A stretch of DNA of 64,000 nucleotides from Fragilaria crotonensis. Lineage: Eukaryota > Bacillariophyta > Fragilariophyceae > Fragilariales > Fragilariaceae. Location of the stretch: assembly GCA_022925895.1 (NCBI GenBank), contig JAKSYS010000194.1, forward strand, positions 26,777-90,776, read 5' to 3'. The number at the start of each line of letters is the position of its first letter. Within the stretch, counting starts at the first letter, position 1. This document shows, one piece after another, positions 35,481 to 47,089 of the stretch. The notes under the pieces are model-generated. The model saw nothing but the letters and a program-made list of their open reading frames with translations, did no database searches and was not told where the DNA came from. The translations under genes were made by a program, and so were the position numbers.

Positions 35481-36004
35481 CAATGAGGAATGATTTACGT
35501 TGCGCAAGCATGTCTCGGAGACCTTTTTTCTCTATAAGAACACGAGCAATGACCATTCAATTATATATGGTCTAAATTAGGGATGGGCAAAAACCGCTTT
35601 TCAAGTCCGAGTGGTTTTTGCTCGAGCAAAAGCCACAGAAAACCCACCGTCCATTTGTGCAAAAACCACTTTTTGGGGAAAAAGTGGTTTTTGCTTTTTG
35701 CATTCCGCCGAAGCTACATGACTGTAGTACGAGGGACAGCAAATGCACTAGTGTATTCCTTTGTTTTTCCTCATTAGCTAGCTAGTATTTAACATTAATT
35801 GAGAAATGAAATAGGTGTTAACAGTAGAGCATAAAATGGCAAGCATTTACAATTATATCTCTACTATCCGCTCCTTTTGATTCACAGTCGCTGTTGCTCC
35901 TCAATCATGTCACTGTTGTGTTCTTCATAGTAGGGATCAAACCATGTATTCTGCTGCCCCCTCCCTCTTGTTTTATAATTGCAGGTTATTTGTTCAAGTA
36001 TGTA

Positions 36005-38441
36005 TTAGCTTCTCAACCACTGATCTACCCAAATGGTTCCTTGCTTTTGTATGAATATACCTAATGTTGAGAAGTTTTGCTCTGATGCTGCAGATGATGC
36101 TACCATACTACTGAAGACTTGCTTTGACATAGTTTGCAGAGACGGGTAGCTACTATCACAGTGAGACAGCCAGAACTTCGAAGGACCTATTCTTTTGGAC
36201 TGCAGCAAGGTCCAGGCAATTGAACCAGAACGTTGCATGTGGAGTACGGAGATCCAAAAGTTTGTTGTATAGTCTTCAAATATAGATTGTTGTTTCTCCA
36301 GTGTTGGCAAGGCATTGGACACTGAGCAAGGCTGTTGCAGGATCAACTCTTCACTACTCAATTGTTTGTTGATGGTCATGCCCATGCCAAGGTACCGAGG
36401 GTTGAGCAGGTACGCAATCCCATGTGCATCACTATACTTGAATGTCATCCATATGTTGACCAAATCAAGGAGTTAGACTTGTTCTTCATCAGTTATTGAC
36501 TTCATGGCAGATGAAGAGGCCGGGAACTTCAACATGAATATACAATACACCTCTGATATTGGCGCTTGGTCAGACTGATAGTAAACAATTGCTGCATCAA
36601 TGGGGCTCAAGATCTCAATTGTCTTTTCTAGCATCGATACAAACCCTGGCTTGGTAATGATATCAACAAGTGATTGCTTCTCTGCTGTCTTCTGTGTTGC
36701 GGTTCCTGTACAAAGTCTCAGCTGGCAACAAGGTGATACAACACTTCTTCAGCGTCATGGAGAGACCGGGCCATACCAATGAGTGATCCCCACTGAGTTG
36801 GAGCAACCTGAACCAATGTTTCTTTTCGGCCGTCTTTACTGCTCTCCTAAGCAAGGCTTTAGGACCATGGTGGTTGTTAAAAAACTTAATAACCTTCTTG
36901 CAATCAGACACAAAGTTGAGTAATGGTTCAAACGGATAGCCCTCAGGATATTCAGGCACAGCACGACGATTCAGTTTTGTTTTGGTAGCAGAAAACACAT
37001 CCTTGATAAGCAAATGCAATCCGTGTGCAATACAACCTTGGAAGAAAAGGCACGGGTGTTGACCTTTCTAGATCCTCAAGCTTTCTTGTTTGCAGAAGTG
37101 TTGTCCAGCACCACACCCATAATCTTTCCTCCAGTTGAATTGACAACGCTGGTGATATCAGCAGCAAAGAACTCAGATGTGTGTGAACGCTCCTCACTCT
37201 GCACGGACTCAAGAAACAAAGTCACCTCACCTGACACAAGCATGTAGTTTATGACCGACTCATTCCTTATGTTGGACCATGCATTGCTAGTTATACATGC
37301 ATATTGGTCTCCTTCAACCACTTCTCCAGCCACCTTAGAGCATGTCTTATCGTGGGGGTACATCCCTGATTTTTCGATTTTTTTTCCAAAAAGCATTTCT
37401 TATGAGGGGGGGTACATCGAATTGGGGGGGGTCAGATGATGTACCTTTTTGATGACCTAGGGTCACATTTTCAAAATCTGACCCCCCCTCATGTACCCGG
37501 GGTCAGTACTGTATCATTGCTCCAGTGGGAATATACAGTGACCTTTTGTGGCTTTTCACTGCATGTTTAATACCACAAAACGTACAAATACCTGATCCTT
37601 GTGTTTTCGTCGAACGTTGGAGCAGTTGTGTACTCGGATTATGGGATATCTCAACAATTGCCCTGCAATCGAAACGCATCCTGCACACCTGCACTGTGAT
37701 GACACCTCAAAAGGATGCACGCCCTCCCAGCATAGATATACAACTATCACTCCCCCACTATTAAGTACAAGTAGGAGTCTCACAATCAGCATTGTGCGAA
37801 TGCCAACAATGTTGGATACAATTATCAACTTGCAGTGTATCAAATTGTGTGCACGTGTGCCCAGTGCCCACTCACGCCGTTCTCGCTCCGGTAATAATCG
37901 GAAAACTGCGCGGTGGTTCAGTACACAGTACTACAGTACACGATAAAGATTGCCAATTTTTCAATTTTTTGAAGGGTACATCGATGTACCCAGGGTACAC
38001 AAGAGGGCGGTGTACCCCAACGATAAGACATGCTCTTAGCCGCCATCATTTCGTGTGCATTATTCAGCAACCTTCCACTTAATTCCTTCCTTGCAGCAAG
38101 GTGTTGGCCAGGATCTTCAGACAAATAATCCCAGCACTCATTCCGTTCTCGCCCTCCGCCTACTAACTGGTGTCCAATGGCAACCCCAGCAGTGACTGGG
38201 ACGCTTGTCCTTCTTTGTCTGCTGTCAATATTGATGACGATAACATCATCATTGTCAGTATCACCACCAGCACCTCGTCCATCATTGTCATGATCATCAC
38301 CAACATCCGCAACATATTCCACAATAACCGCCGATAACAAGAATGAATGACACTACTCATCTCCAGTAGCAGCAATATCTTCGTCATCACTGCTGAGCTG
38401 CTCAATCTCATCCACACCATCAAGCGCCATCAATGCATTCA
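36005..38441 (-). pseudogene. hAT transposase gene (DUF659-type), split and decayed
   Basis: Minus-strand fragments in order. An acidic N-terminus (DGVDEIEQLSSDDEDIA, with an in-frame stop soon after). RERNECWDYLSEDP, which may be a BED-finger remnant. After the inserted element, DQYACITSNAWSNIRNESVINY, FLESVQSEERSHTSEFFAADI and GVVLDNTSANKKA (RNase H-like catalytic core). Then HLLIKDVFSATKTKLNRRAV. Last, the hAT dimerisation C-terminus, SSAASEQNFSTLGIFIQKQG. Frame changes and a stop show that it is not active. The 698-bp TIR element at 37338-38035 sits between MMAA and KVAGEVVEG. Removing it with one TTA rejoins the frame, so the hAT gene was still readable there when it was hit. Confidence 0.85.
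37338..38035. mobile_element. PIF/Harbinger-type MITE inserted in the hAT gene
   Basis: The 698-bp insert begins GAGCATGTCTTATCGT and ends with the reverse complement. The TIR is about 24 bp with one or two mismatches, and it is flanked by TTA on both sides (37335-37337 and 38036-38038). TTA duplication is the PIF/Harbinger hallmark. Internally there is a further inverted pair with G8/C7 runs (about 37424-37440 and 37475-37487) around gatgtacc words. No transposase ORF present. Confidence 0.85.
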
Positions 38442-41354
38442 TAGCTATGCAACACCAGCAACTCACAATTCAAAAAGGCAACACCAACCTATTATTAAAC
38501 AACGGTGGTGATACTTTGAATGTTCAAGAACTCAAAAAGAATGTGGCAAAAAGTAGTGAGCACTCTCCGAGAAAATTAGCGATTTGCAGTCAGAAGAAGC
38601 AAGCTATACAATGAATCATCATCTCCAACTTCCAACAAAATAAGAGTGCATTTGTTAGTTGGAAGAATCATAGAACTACCATATTTCTCGGATATCTGTA
38701 TCCCTTGCATTTCTGTACTCTCTGGTAAAAATTCATGTACATTTGTGTTTAGCTTTGTCCACATGCTTTTTCTTCTAAAGCTGCGTACACAGTCGTATTC
38801 AGCTTGGCAAGAGGATCATTTCCATACTGGACATGTCTGAGGTAACTCATCATCCCAGTGGTGTTCAAGTCGAAATAGTCGGCATCGAAGAATGCAATCG
38901 AGAGCGCTCTTGCGAAAAACATACATGTTGTGGCAAAGCAATAGCCCTTGTTGAGACTTTTTACATCTTCGCAAAGTGCAAATATTGAATGGTACGTTAC
39001 AACATGCAATAGAAGCCGCGCGAACTCTGCTTAGAAATCCCACAAAATGCTCTTTCCCTTAGATCAACAGCGCAAATAAATCGCAGTTGCTGCATATTGG
39101 GTGACGGATGGAATAGATCATTGTCAAGTGGGGTTCTTGCCACGACATTGTGTTTGTCATGCCAGTGTTTATGATGGTCATCTCGTTCAGGTTGTTGCCA
39201 TATTGGCACAGTCAAAATACTTATGAAAGAAAGAAGTTGCGTTACAACCGGGGTGCATGTTATGCAAGCATCATAGACACAAACGTTTCCAAAGTTGTGT
39301 CCGCATGGAATGAACGAACACGCACTGCATCAATGCATGATCTTGCGTCATCAATCCTAGCCGGTGGTGGTTCCGGAAATGATGCAGAGGACGATGACAA
39401 GATCCGTTGACAATGATCAGCAGGTTGTTGAAGGAGAACAAGAAGATGAGTAGTAAACATTAGTGCATCAAGAACAACATTAACCGCACACTTAGTTATC
39501 AAAGCAATTACAGTGCTTACTAACATTCACTGCCACGTAGAAATTAAGAAAGCAATTACACAGCATGCTGCTTTGCCGTGGTGTCGTCATTGTGTTGCAG
39601 CTGCATGAGTACTCTGAATGACGCCAGCTATTGTTTTTGATGGTCGCTGAGTTGGTGATCCATGATGAAAGATGCAATCTTGACGGTGGAGCACCCTCGT
39701 TGATCATCCATTCCTCCCACAACTGTTGCGCCCTTGCTTTGAGAGGCTTGAAAATGAAATGTGACTTTTGCAATTTCATGTGAAAGACGTTTTGGGGTTC
39801 ACCATCCGAAATCCCCTTTAAGTCAGAAGGAGTTTACTTACGTCGTTGAAATCTACCTGTTAGTCAGTACACCATTAACACTCAATTGATTTGAATCTAA
39901 GTAAAGGATATTTACTCCACGCCAACGGATTGCAAATTTAGCAAAAGTTCAAAACATGAGCTACACCATAAGGAAACGAGGCTTACTTAAGCAATACTAA
40001 CAGCCTGAATTAGTTGCAATCTAAAAATCAGAATACGTATAAGCAAAAGGTATTAAAACTGAGGGCAACACTTAGGTAATGAATCCTAACTACATAGTAG
40101 TAAGCTACATGCATGAATGTAAATAGAAAATAAGAAGTAGTGTGCACACAAAATAATTTACAGGAGTACTACTTGGGTTAGGATTACTTGGCTGAGTTTT
40201 GGTACAAAGTGATTGGAAACAATGAAAAAGGAGTCAATCCCTGTGAACAGCCAAGGGCAACACCAGAATGTCAATTAATCGAATGTGTAGAGGACGGATG
40301 CTACTAATAAAACGATTGACGACGGTGGCTGGAGACAAATTGACGACAATAAGTTCGATCGATTGATTGATCAAACGAAAACGAAAACAATCGATCGATT
40401 TTGATCTAAAAAATGACGGTCGATCAATTGATCATACAAAAATGACAATCAATCCAAAGCTATGACAAAGAAAATGAAAACTGAAATGATAATGATTATC
40501 GATTGAAAATTGTTTGACGGCAACGGCGAAAACAACTCACAACAGCAATAATGACAAAACCAAATTGACGATCATCTATTGCACAATTGCAACAAAAGCG
40601 ATGAAGATGTAGACAAGGTTAAACAACTCTAAATCAAATGGGCATGATGCAAAGTTTTTTAGTAGTGTACTACATTCCGTAGGATAGAATGAGAACAAGC
40701 CACACAGGCTACAGGCTGCTGCTGTGTGCCGGCGCATGGTAAGTCACGGTGCCTCATTTGTTCTACAAACCGACAGCACACCCCATATCTCGCACAGAGT
40801 ACAAAAAGTAAATCGGGTTCGCCTCTAACATCGACGATGTTATTGAAAATGTAATTGTTTTTTACTTTTGAAATTGCAAAGCTTGGAAACAAATGTACAT
40901 TGCTTCCGGGTTTGAGTTCCGGTTTTATACTTTTGAAAGTACAAAACTACAATAAAGCACAAATTTGCCCTACGCGAAGTAATCAGTTTGTTGGGAGTTT
41001 AATTTGTAGCTAGTTTTTAAGGGTTTAATAGTTATGCCTTATTAAAAGTTATGAGACTAGTTTTAAAACAAGAGAGCAGTCCCATCCTTGATGGGATTGG
41101 ACTGTTCTCTTTCAATCATCTAGGAGGCTCAGTGAGTCTCCAAGAGATGTCAAACAGTTCTCATTCTACTGTTGTACGGTTGTACTGTTGTACAGGATCA
41201 GTGTTCTATTGGTGCACTGTACTATGGTATTACTAGCCTACCGGTATATCCAAATACTATACATGGCCATTGTATTGTAGTATTGGATACTAGTAATTAA
41301 GTATACTGTATCGCTCTACGCTAAGGGCATGTGCGGTGTACTGCACTCGCTTCC
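38442..41354. other. Decayed, AT-rich region
   Basis: Possible remnants of a minus-strand coding sequence at 39215-38749 (readable in pieces as QLRFICAVDLRERAF, and FARALSIAFFDADYFDLNTT), with frame changes; the family was not recognised. At 40355-40440 there is a cluster of GATC/ATCGAT palindromes (tcgatcgattgattgatc and similar). A 15-bp palindrome tacttttgaaagtac occurs at about 40927, with a partial copy near 42913. No host gene supported. Confidence 0.35.
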
Positions 41355-42905
41355 CTAATTGGGCGGTACGCGTTCTTTATATGGAGTCAGTCGACGTATG
41401 TTGACGCGTTCATTGACAATACCACGTTGAATGTGTACTGTACCATTAGCATAGGTTTCAGTAATCCGATAAGGTCCCGTACGTGGGGCGGACAATTTAG
41501 AGATCAGTCCTGGTTTTTCCAATAGGACTTTTTTGCCAACACGGTACTCGTGTTCAATGCGTTTTGCATTTTCCTTTTTGTTATTGGCGTTAATAATGTC
41601 TTGCTTACGTTGTCGTATTCTAGCCCAATCCGTCTTTAATTGGATGGGCAACAACATGTCGCGTCCAAATACTAACTGTCCGGGTGTAGCATCTAACGTA
41701 GTATGTACTGTACTACGTATTGCCCACGCAGCTGCACTTAGGAATGGCCCCCAAGGGTCATTTGTATCGAGTTCTTTGTGCTCGAGTTCGAATGTCCGAA
41801 GTGCATTGCCAAGTACTTGATGTACTCGTTCTACAATACCGTTTGATTGCGGAATGTAGCTAGATGACAGTTTTTCTTTCATACCATAATTCTCGCACAT
41901 TTGTTTGAATTGTGCTTTGAATTCCGGAACCGTTATCATACCCTATATATTGGGGTCGTGGATATCTCGTCAACCACGTATTATTAAACGCTTCCATAAC
42001 AGTATGTGCGTTCTTATCTGGTATTGCTATGACTTTGAACCATCCTGTTACGGGATCAATCATAGTCAATGCACAAAGTGTATGCGTAGACGTTGGAGTA
42101 CGTACAACGTATGGTCCGATCAAGTCTACGTTTACACGAGACCAAGGAAGTTCTTCAGCTTCCTTAGGAGGTAAGTGTCGATACTTCTTCCTTTGTTTCT
42201 TAAATAATTGACACGTACGACATGTCTTACAAAATGTCTCAACGTGACTACGTAATTTCGGCCACGTACATGTTTGACGTATCGTTGCTTCAGTGCGTGA
42301 TTTGCCTGGGTGTGCTAGATACTCATGATACCAAGCCACTACGCGTTTGTTGAAGTTGAATAGGTATATATATTTTCCTTGGTACGTAATGACCTCAACT
42401 CCTTCAATCGTTTTGGTATTGAAGTTCTGACTTTTTGATTTCGTACTTCTTCGTTTAAGCTCATTATCTAACCGTTGGTATTTAGCGATTAGCATAGGAC
42501 TTAACGGAAAGTCAGTTTCTTTAACGTCTGTCTTCGTCATGAAGATGTAAGCCATTGTATCATTCGTAGGCTCTGTTGTTAACTTCTCATTGAAGTTCGC
42601 ATCTAATCGTGACAAGGCGTCAGCAATGACGTTCTTTTCTCCCTTGATATGCAGGAATGTAGGTCCAAACTCCTCAATTAGGAGTCTCCATCGTATAATA
42701 CGATCAGTGGACATTTTCTGATATAGGAGATTCTTGTGATCTGTATGTACTATCAGTTTTTGACCCAATAGTATATTTTTGAATTCCTTAAGTGTTTCTA
42801 CTATTGATAACAGTTCTTGCTCGCCAGTCGTGTAACGTTTTTGAGTGCTGTTGAGTTTTCTGCTGTAGAAAGCTAACGGACGGTCATTTTGCATTATGAC
42901 TGCAA
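41355..42905 (-). pseudogene. Ty3/gypsy pol fragment (RNase H and integrase)
   Basis: Minus strand, 3' part of a Ty3/gypsy polyprotein. RNase H: AVIMQNDRPLAFYSRKLN, LIVHTDHKNLLY and GEKNVIADALSRL. Integrase zinc finger: HEYLAHPGKSRTEATIRQ...CKTCRTCQLFK. Integrase core: VNVDLIGPYVV, IGYDNGS and QSNGIVERVHQVLG. C-terminal GKKVLLEKPG...GPYRI...RRLTPYKE. The reading frame shifts once at the DNGS/EFK junction near 41930, where one extra base fits. Upstream at about 42905 homology stops abruptly in the middle of RNase H: RT, protease and Gag are absent. No LTR pair was identified. It is therefore a truncated copy. Confidence 0.9.
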
Positions 42906-42959
42906 CCCGAAACGTACTTTTGAAAGTTCATTGTACTTTTGTGTGTACTCAATAGTCAT

Positions 42960-44516
42960 TTGAGTATTGTGATTTGTCATCAACCATAAGTGATGTCAAC
43001 TGTGCTGCCCTGGAACTCTGTGTTTGCAAGGACCTTCCTGTCACACCCACTCATAGATGCCCAGCATGTCATGTGTGTGCATGCTGCTGCATTCTGTGGT
43101 GAAACTTGTGAGGAGGCAAGTATTCAGTATCAAACTACCTGCTTCAAGTGCTTTGCTCGGTACAGTTCCACCTTCAAAGACCCTGAAGACTTCGATGCCT
43201 GAAGATTCAAAATCCAGAAGAAGAACTAGCATTCGAGGAAGATGATAACATGCATCTATTGCAGTCATCCAGTAATCAGCAGAATTCTTCCCAAGACATC
43301 ACAAAACTTGGTTTGTATTAAGTTGCCTTGAAGGATTCAGCCTTGACAAAGGCTGACAAGACCAAGAAGCGGCGTGATTTATTCAAAAGTTGACCCTTTC
43401 GCAATGTGTTGTTGAACTTGATGGGGAAACTAGCGTGTTGGTCTCAATCGCTGGAATTCCACACTCAAAGTTGCTACTTAACGATCTCATACTTTTTTAT
43501 GCAACTCACAAGATATCAGGATACCGACAAAAAAGAATGACGTGTCACTTCTAATTGCTGCTCGTGTGGCATCTGACGATATCTATGCTTCGATTGGCCG
43601 CCTGGGAATGGCAAGGAATGATGACTCAGCTGTTAGAATACTTCTTTGCATGCAACAGCAAAGAAGAAGTCTTATCGGAGTAAGCTTGTCAGACCAAAAG
43701 CCGTCACAAAAACAGGTTCATATTTCCGTGCCATCTCATTGTGGTTTTCACCCCAGAACCGACACTTGGTTCTTGCAACAGGTAAAAAGATGAATCAGAT
43801 GGAATTAGATGTGGGGGGTATCAACACAAGCCAATATGGGAAAATCTTGCTGAACAGTTTAACAAGAACACGCGTGTGCCGGATGGATGTGATGCAGAAG
43901 AAAATGCCTACTTAGATGTCATTCAATCACCGCACGTTCTATATGATGGTGAAAGTCCAGAAGATTTTGACCAGCTTGATGGACAGGATGTTGCACACCA
44001 GTTCAATCGCTGGATAACACATCAGTACTATGTTGTCCACAAGGCGGTCTCAGGTGACCATGCATTGTTTGAGGACCGAGTTGGAGGTTATCTTTTGTAT
44101 TTTCACAATATGATAACAGCAACCGGAGCCGAGAACCTGGAGTCCCTCATGAAGGCAGGCACAGTTGAGTAATGTCGTTTTCTCGGAATCTTTTATTGAT
44201 GGTGCGACTGGCATCGCGACACCAACTCCCACGAAGAAACGCAAGTCCAAGGGACCCCCATCAAGTACCAAAGAGAAAACTGACGAGGCAATTATTTGCT
44301 ACATCTTGATGGACAGGGATGAATCAAAAAGGACAACATTGCCTGGTACTACAACAACTTCTAGTAGTAGAGATGAGTATATTCAAGTGAAGTAGAGAAT
44401 TGCGCTCCGTGCTGATGAAGTTGCGATGGCACGCAAGGTTTCCGATGCGGTAGATATGAATTTACAGAAATGGAAAGACACTTTGAAACATCTTCAAGAA
44501 ATGGAGAACGACTGAA
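42960..44516 (+). pseudogene. Zn-finger / Myb-SANT-like ORF of a Harbinger-like element, decayed
   Basis: Plus-strand fragments in several frames. A Cys/His-rich segment of zinc-finger type (LCVCKDLP, HRCPACHVCVHAAAFCGE and TTCFKCFARYSS, about 43.0-43.17 kb). Later a stretch with the look of a Myb/SANT-like helix (PIWENLAEQFN...) leading to AYLDVIQSPHVLYDGESP, DQLDGQDVAHQFNRW and a Lys/Thr-rich tail (TPTPTKKRKSKGPPSSTKEK, 44.2-44.3 kb). PIF/Harbinger transposons carry a second ORF with a Myb/SANT-like domain, and this one faces the transposase at 44968-45850. The zinc-finger part may belong to a different element. Several frame changes; not functional as it stands. Confidence 0.5.
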
Positions 44517-44967
44517 TCCCAGCCAATCTTCCAATCTTCATTGCCACGAAGGCAACAGCCGACATGCATGAGTCCTTGTTCAATGCATCTTTGGCAATAG
44601 CAACAAAGGCACAGACAAGAAGTACAAACTTGGATACTCCCAATGCAGCAACGCATGATGTACCGATTACTGTGAGAGGCTTCGCAATTGGCACTTCAAC
44701 ACAAGATGAAGAAATTGATGAGCCATCTTCAAGTTGTGACGATAGCTGTGGCAGCAGCACTAAGTGAAGTTGATTTATAGCGCTTTGTTTGATGTCACTA
44801 CATTAGGTGGTTCACCTCACACTCTTCAAAGCTGACACGGTCATTGCAAAGCCGGTTGTAAGAAGGCCGGCAATATCCATTTTGTTCAATGTATGACACA
44901 ATCCTGTCACGAAGAAGAGCCACCTGTTTGGCTTTTAAACTTATACAAACTTGGACGATAAATTTCA

Positions 44968-45850
44968 CTAAGGTCTCCCACAACATCTGCCGCTGTGATT
45001 TCTTCTTTTCATTGTCAGTCGATTGACTATGATGAAATTGTGCAGTCTTGCACAAGTTGTCAAAATCTTGCTTGATGTTGCAAGACTCGTTTCAGGTGGT
45101 TTTCTGATGACCCTCCATTTGACAGAGTACTGCCCAAAGGCTTGCTCTACTTGTATCCTCAATTGACTGAGGAAGTAGTTGTAACAACTGTGCTGTGGAG
45201 AATTTCATTGGGAACCAGAGAATGGTATCAATGTGTGTTCGGAAATTATGTATGCATCATCAGCAACAACAAAAAATCCATGTGGCAATGAGTCAATTCA
45301 ATGTTGCAATCCAGTCAATGCAAGGGCACTGGCATCAGGATAGCTCCCGGGTGCAGCCACCGCAAAGTAGTAAAGAAATCTCCAACATGGTTTGACATAG
45401 CCTGAACATTCAGGCTATCGTGCTATAGTGGCCTGAATAGAGAGGCCAATACATTCTCTGTCTCGGCATCGGTGGGAGGTTTGATGAAGGAGCCGTCAAT
45501 GCTCCTACACAACCTCTGAAGACAGGCCGTGATGCACTGCCTCAAATTGTGCCGCAAGCAATTTCAATGCAACTATGTTGGTACTGTCTGGGAGTCTTAT
45601 CTCAAGGTCTGGGCAAGTCATAACTGCATCCATGAATTTTCCTCGAAGATAAAGTGCAATCTGCTGACACCATATACCTTTTGATATCCTGCCACTGTCC
45701 ACCTGCAAGCCATCGGAGGGACATTGCAACGACCAACTCTGGCAGAATACAACCAGCAGCACTGTCTTTCGAACACGACCGAAGGGCTTGCTTTTCATTT
45801 TCTACCAGCTTTACTCGGAGAGGTCAACCAGCTTGTTGAATGTTGATTCT
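44968..45850 (-). pseudogene. PIF/Harbinger DDE transposase (DDE_Tnp_4), decayed
   Basis: Minus-strand pieces in family order. TFNKLVDLSE and ILPELVVAMSLRWLAGGQWQDI (the conserved RWLAGG helix). LCRSIDGSFIK (first Asp of DDE). YFAVAAPGSYPDASALAL and GFFVVADDAY (second Asp), then LIPFSGSQ. NYFLSQLRIQVEQAFGQYSVKWRVI (the catalytic Glu in VEQAFG). Ending ILTTCARLHNFIIVNR. These are the hallmarks of the Harbinger nuclease. They fall in different frames and internal stops are present, so the gene is inactive as read. Confidence 0.8.
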
Positions 45851-46187
45851 GACATTCGGAATGTTACATTGAACTCATTTTGGTGCAATAGTTCTGCAAC
45901 ATAATCAGCCCAGATCAATCAAGGAGAACTCCATTTTTGGATCGGAATTTTGGCGGTACCGAATCAAGAAGTTTGAATAAAAATTGACGCTTGACCTTCT
46001 TCTCCTCCCTTTCAACTTTATGATCATCCAATCTGTGTTCAATATTGAATCATCAGAGATGTTGCAAGAAGAATCAGATGATGTTGATGACATGGCTTGA
46101 TGTTGAGTATGCTGCTTGGACAACTTGTTGATCAAAACTCAGGTCGGGAGGGTGTGTGTGCGCTGCAATTTTTCTTAGACAAGCAAC

Positions 46188-46545
46188 CTCTAAACAATCA
46201 AACCTTGTTGGCTAACTAAAGAGGTAGAAATCAGTTGATTGGTGGACACGGTCTGTGTAAATTATTTGATTGAATGATCATTTCTCTAAACAAACAAGCC
46301 TTGTCAATTAAGCAAAGAGGTAGAAACTATTTGATTGGCGGACAGGGTCTGTGTAAATTATTTGATTGGATGATTACATCTCTAAATAATCAATCCTTGT
46401 CAATTAAACACAGAGGTTGAAATCATTTGATTGGTGGACACGGTCTGTGTAAATTATTTAATTGGATGATCAGGTCTCTAAACAATCAAACCTTGTTGGT
46501 TATACAAAGAGGTAGAAATCATTTGATTGGGTGATCAGCAGGTCT
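46188..46545. repeat. 96-bp tandem satellite, about 3.6 copies
   Basis: Units start with ctctaaa at 46188, 46284, 46380 and 46476, exactly 96 bases apart. Each full unit carries caatccttgt-like, aaagaggtagaaa, ggacacggtctgtgtaaat and atttgattgg words. The fourth unit is shortened and ends in gtctctagac. Confidence 0.93.
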
Positions 46546-46793
46546 CTAGACAACCATCCTCTGGATGGTATTGCCACATGGACAACGGACTACGGATGAT
46601 CGATCCGAAAGTACAAATACATCATGTATGGCAGGTTTCATGCTCAACCCTCCTAGCGTACAGCCCGGTATATTTTGTACGCTCCATACAAAATCCTAGA
46701 GTAGAATTTGAATTCCGCCAAATAATTCTGCAATCTTTTCACAAAATCGTATCCATAATTATTCATCTTCGATCTTCGCATTTCTCAACTCAG

Positions 46794-47004
46794 ATTGGAC
46801 GAAGCCACTATCAAAGTCAAGGGCGCACCTGTGGCCTTTGAAGGCTTCTCACCCTCTCAATATCGGGCGGAGTATGGTAGGATGAGCTCCTGTTTTGTTT
46901 TGTGTGATGAAATTCCAGCAACCGAGATGCACTGTCGGCGTTGGGAGCTGAGTTCGAATCTTCGAGTTCAGCTGCTGCTCGCTTCTGCACCTGATAAAGG
47001 TGGT
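46794..47004 (+). other. Candidate orphan exon
   Basis: An open stretch of coding-like composition (VKGAPVAFEGFSPSQY, ending LLLASAPDKGG) preceded by a good acceptor (ttctcaactcag) and followed by a good donor (GTAAGT at 47005). No family was recognised and no matching neighbouring exons were found. It could be a fragment of a host gene left beside the transposon. Confidence 0.2.
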
Positions 47005-47089
47005 GGTAAGTACATATCTATACACGAGCACGTGCAGCTAACTACTCAATCCTTTCTTGGTCACCACATTCACAGGACAGGTGCAGTCT

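Larger units (their letters stand above)
32754..36004. other. Long intergenic region, GTAC-rich then AT-rich repeats
   Basis: From 32925 to 34260 the DNA is unusually dense in GTAC tetranucleotides, with recurring ggtaccaggtac-like words. From 34.3 to 36.0 kb it is AT-rich with a 61-bp duplication, a (ttta)n run at 34917-34940 and a dispersed A/T-rich repeat at 35335-35480. A hairpin-forming stretch at 35580-35705 (agggatgggcaaaaacc, and facing copies of aaaaaccac/gtggttttt) may be one end of the hAT element whose transposase starts nearby. No host gene supported. Confidence 0.4.

Noticed and set aside
35575-35705. Defined 5' or 3' terminus of the hAT element
   Set aside because: The agggatgggcaaaaacc start resembles a hAT end, but no matching inverted end or 8-bp duplication was found on the other side.
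41325-41350. Third Harbinger-type MITE end (taagggcatgtgcgg)
   Set aside because: Similar start, but no inverted partner with a matching TAA/TTA flank could be found.
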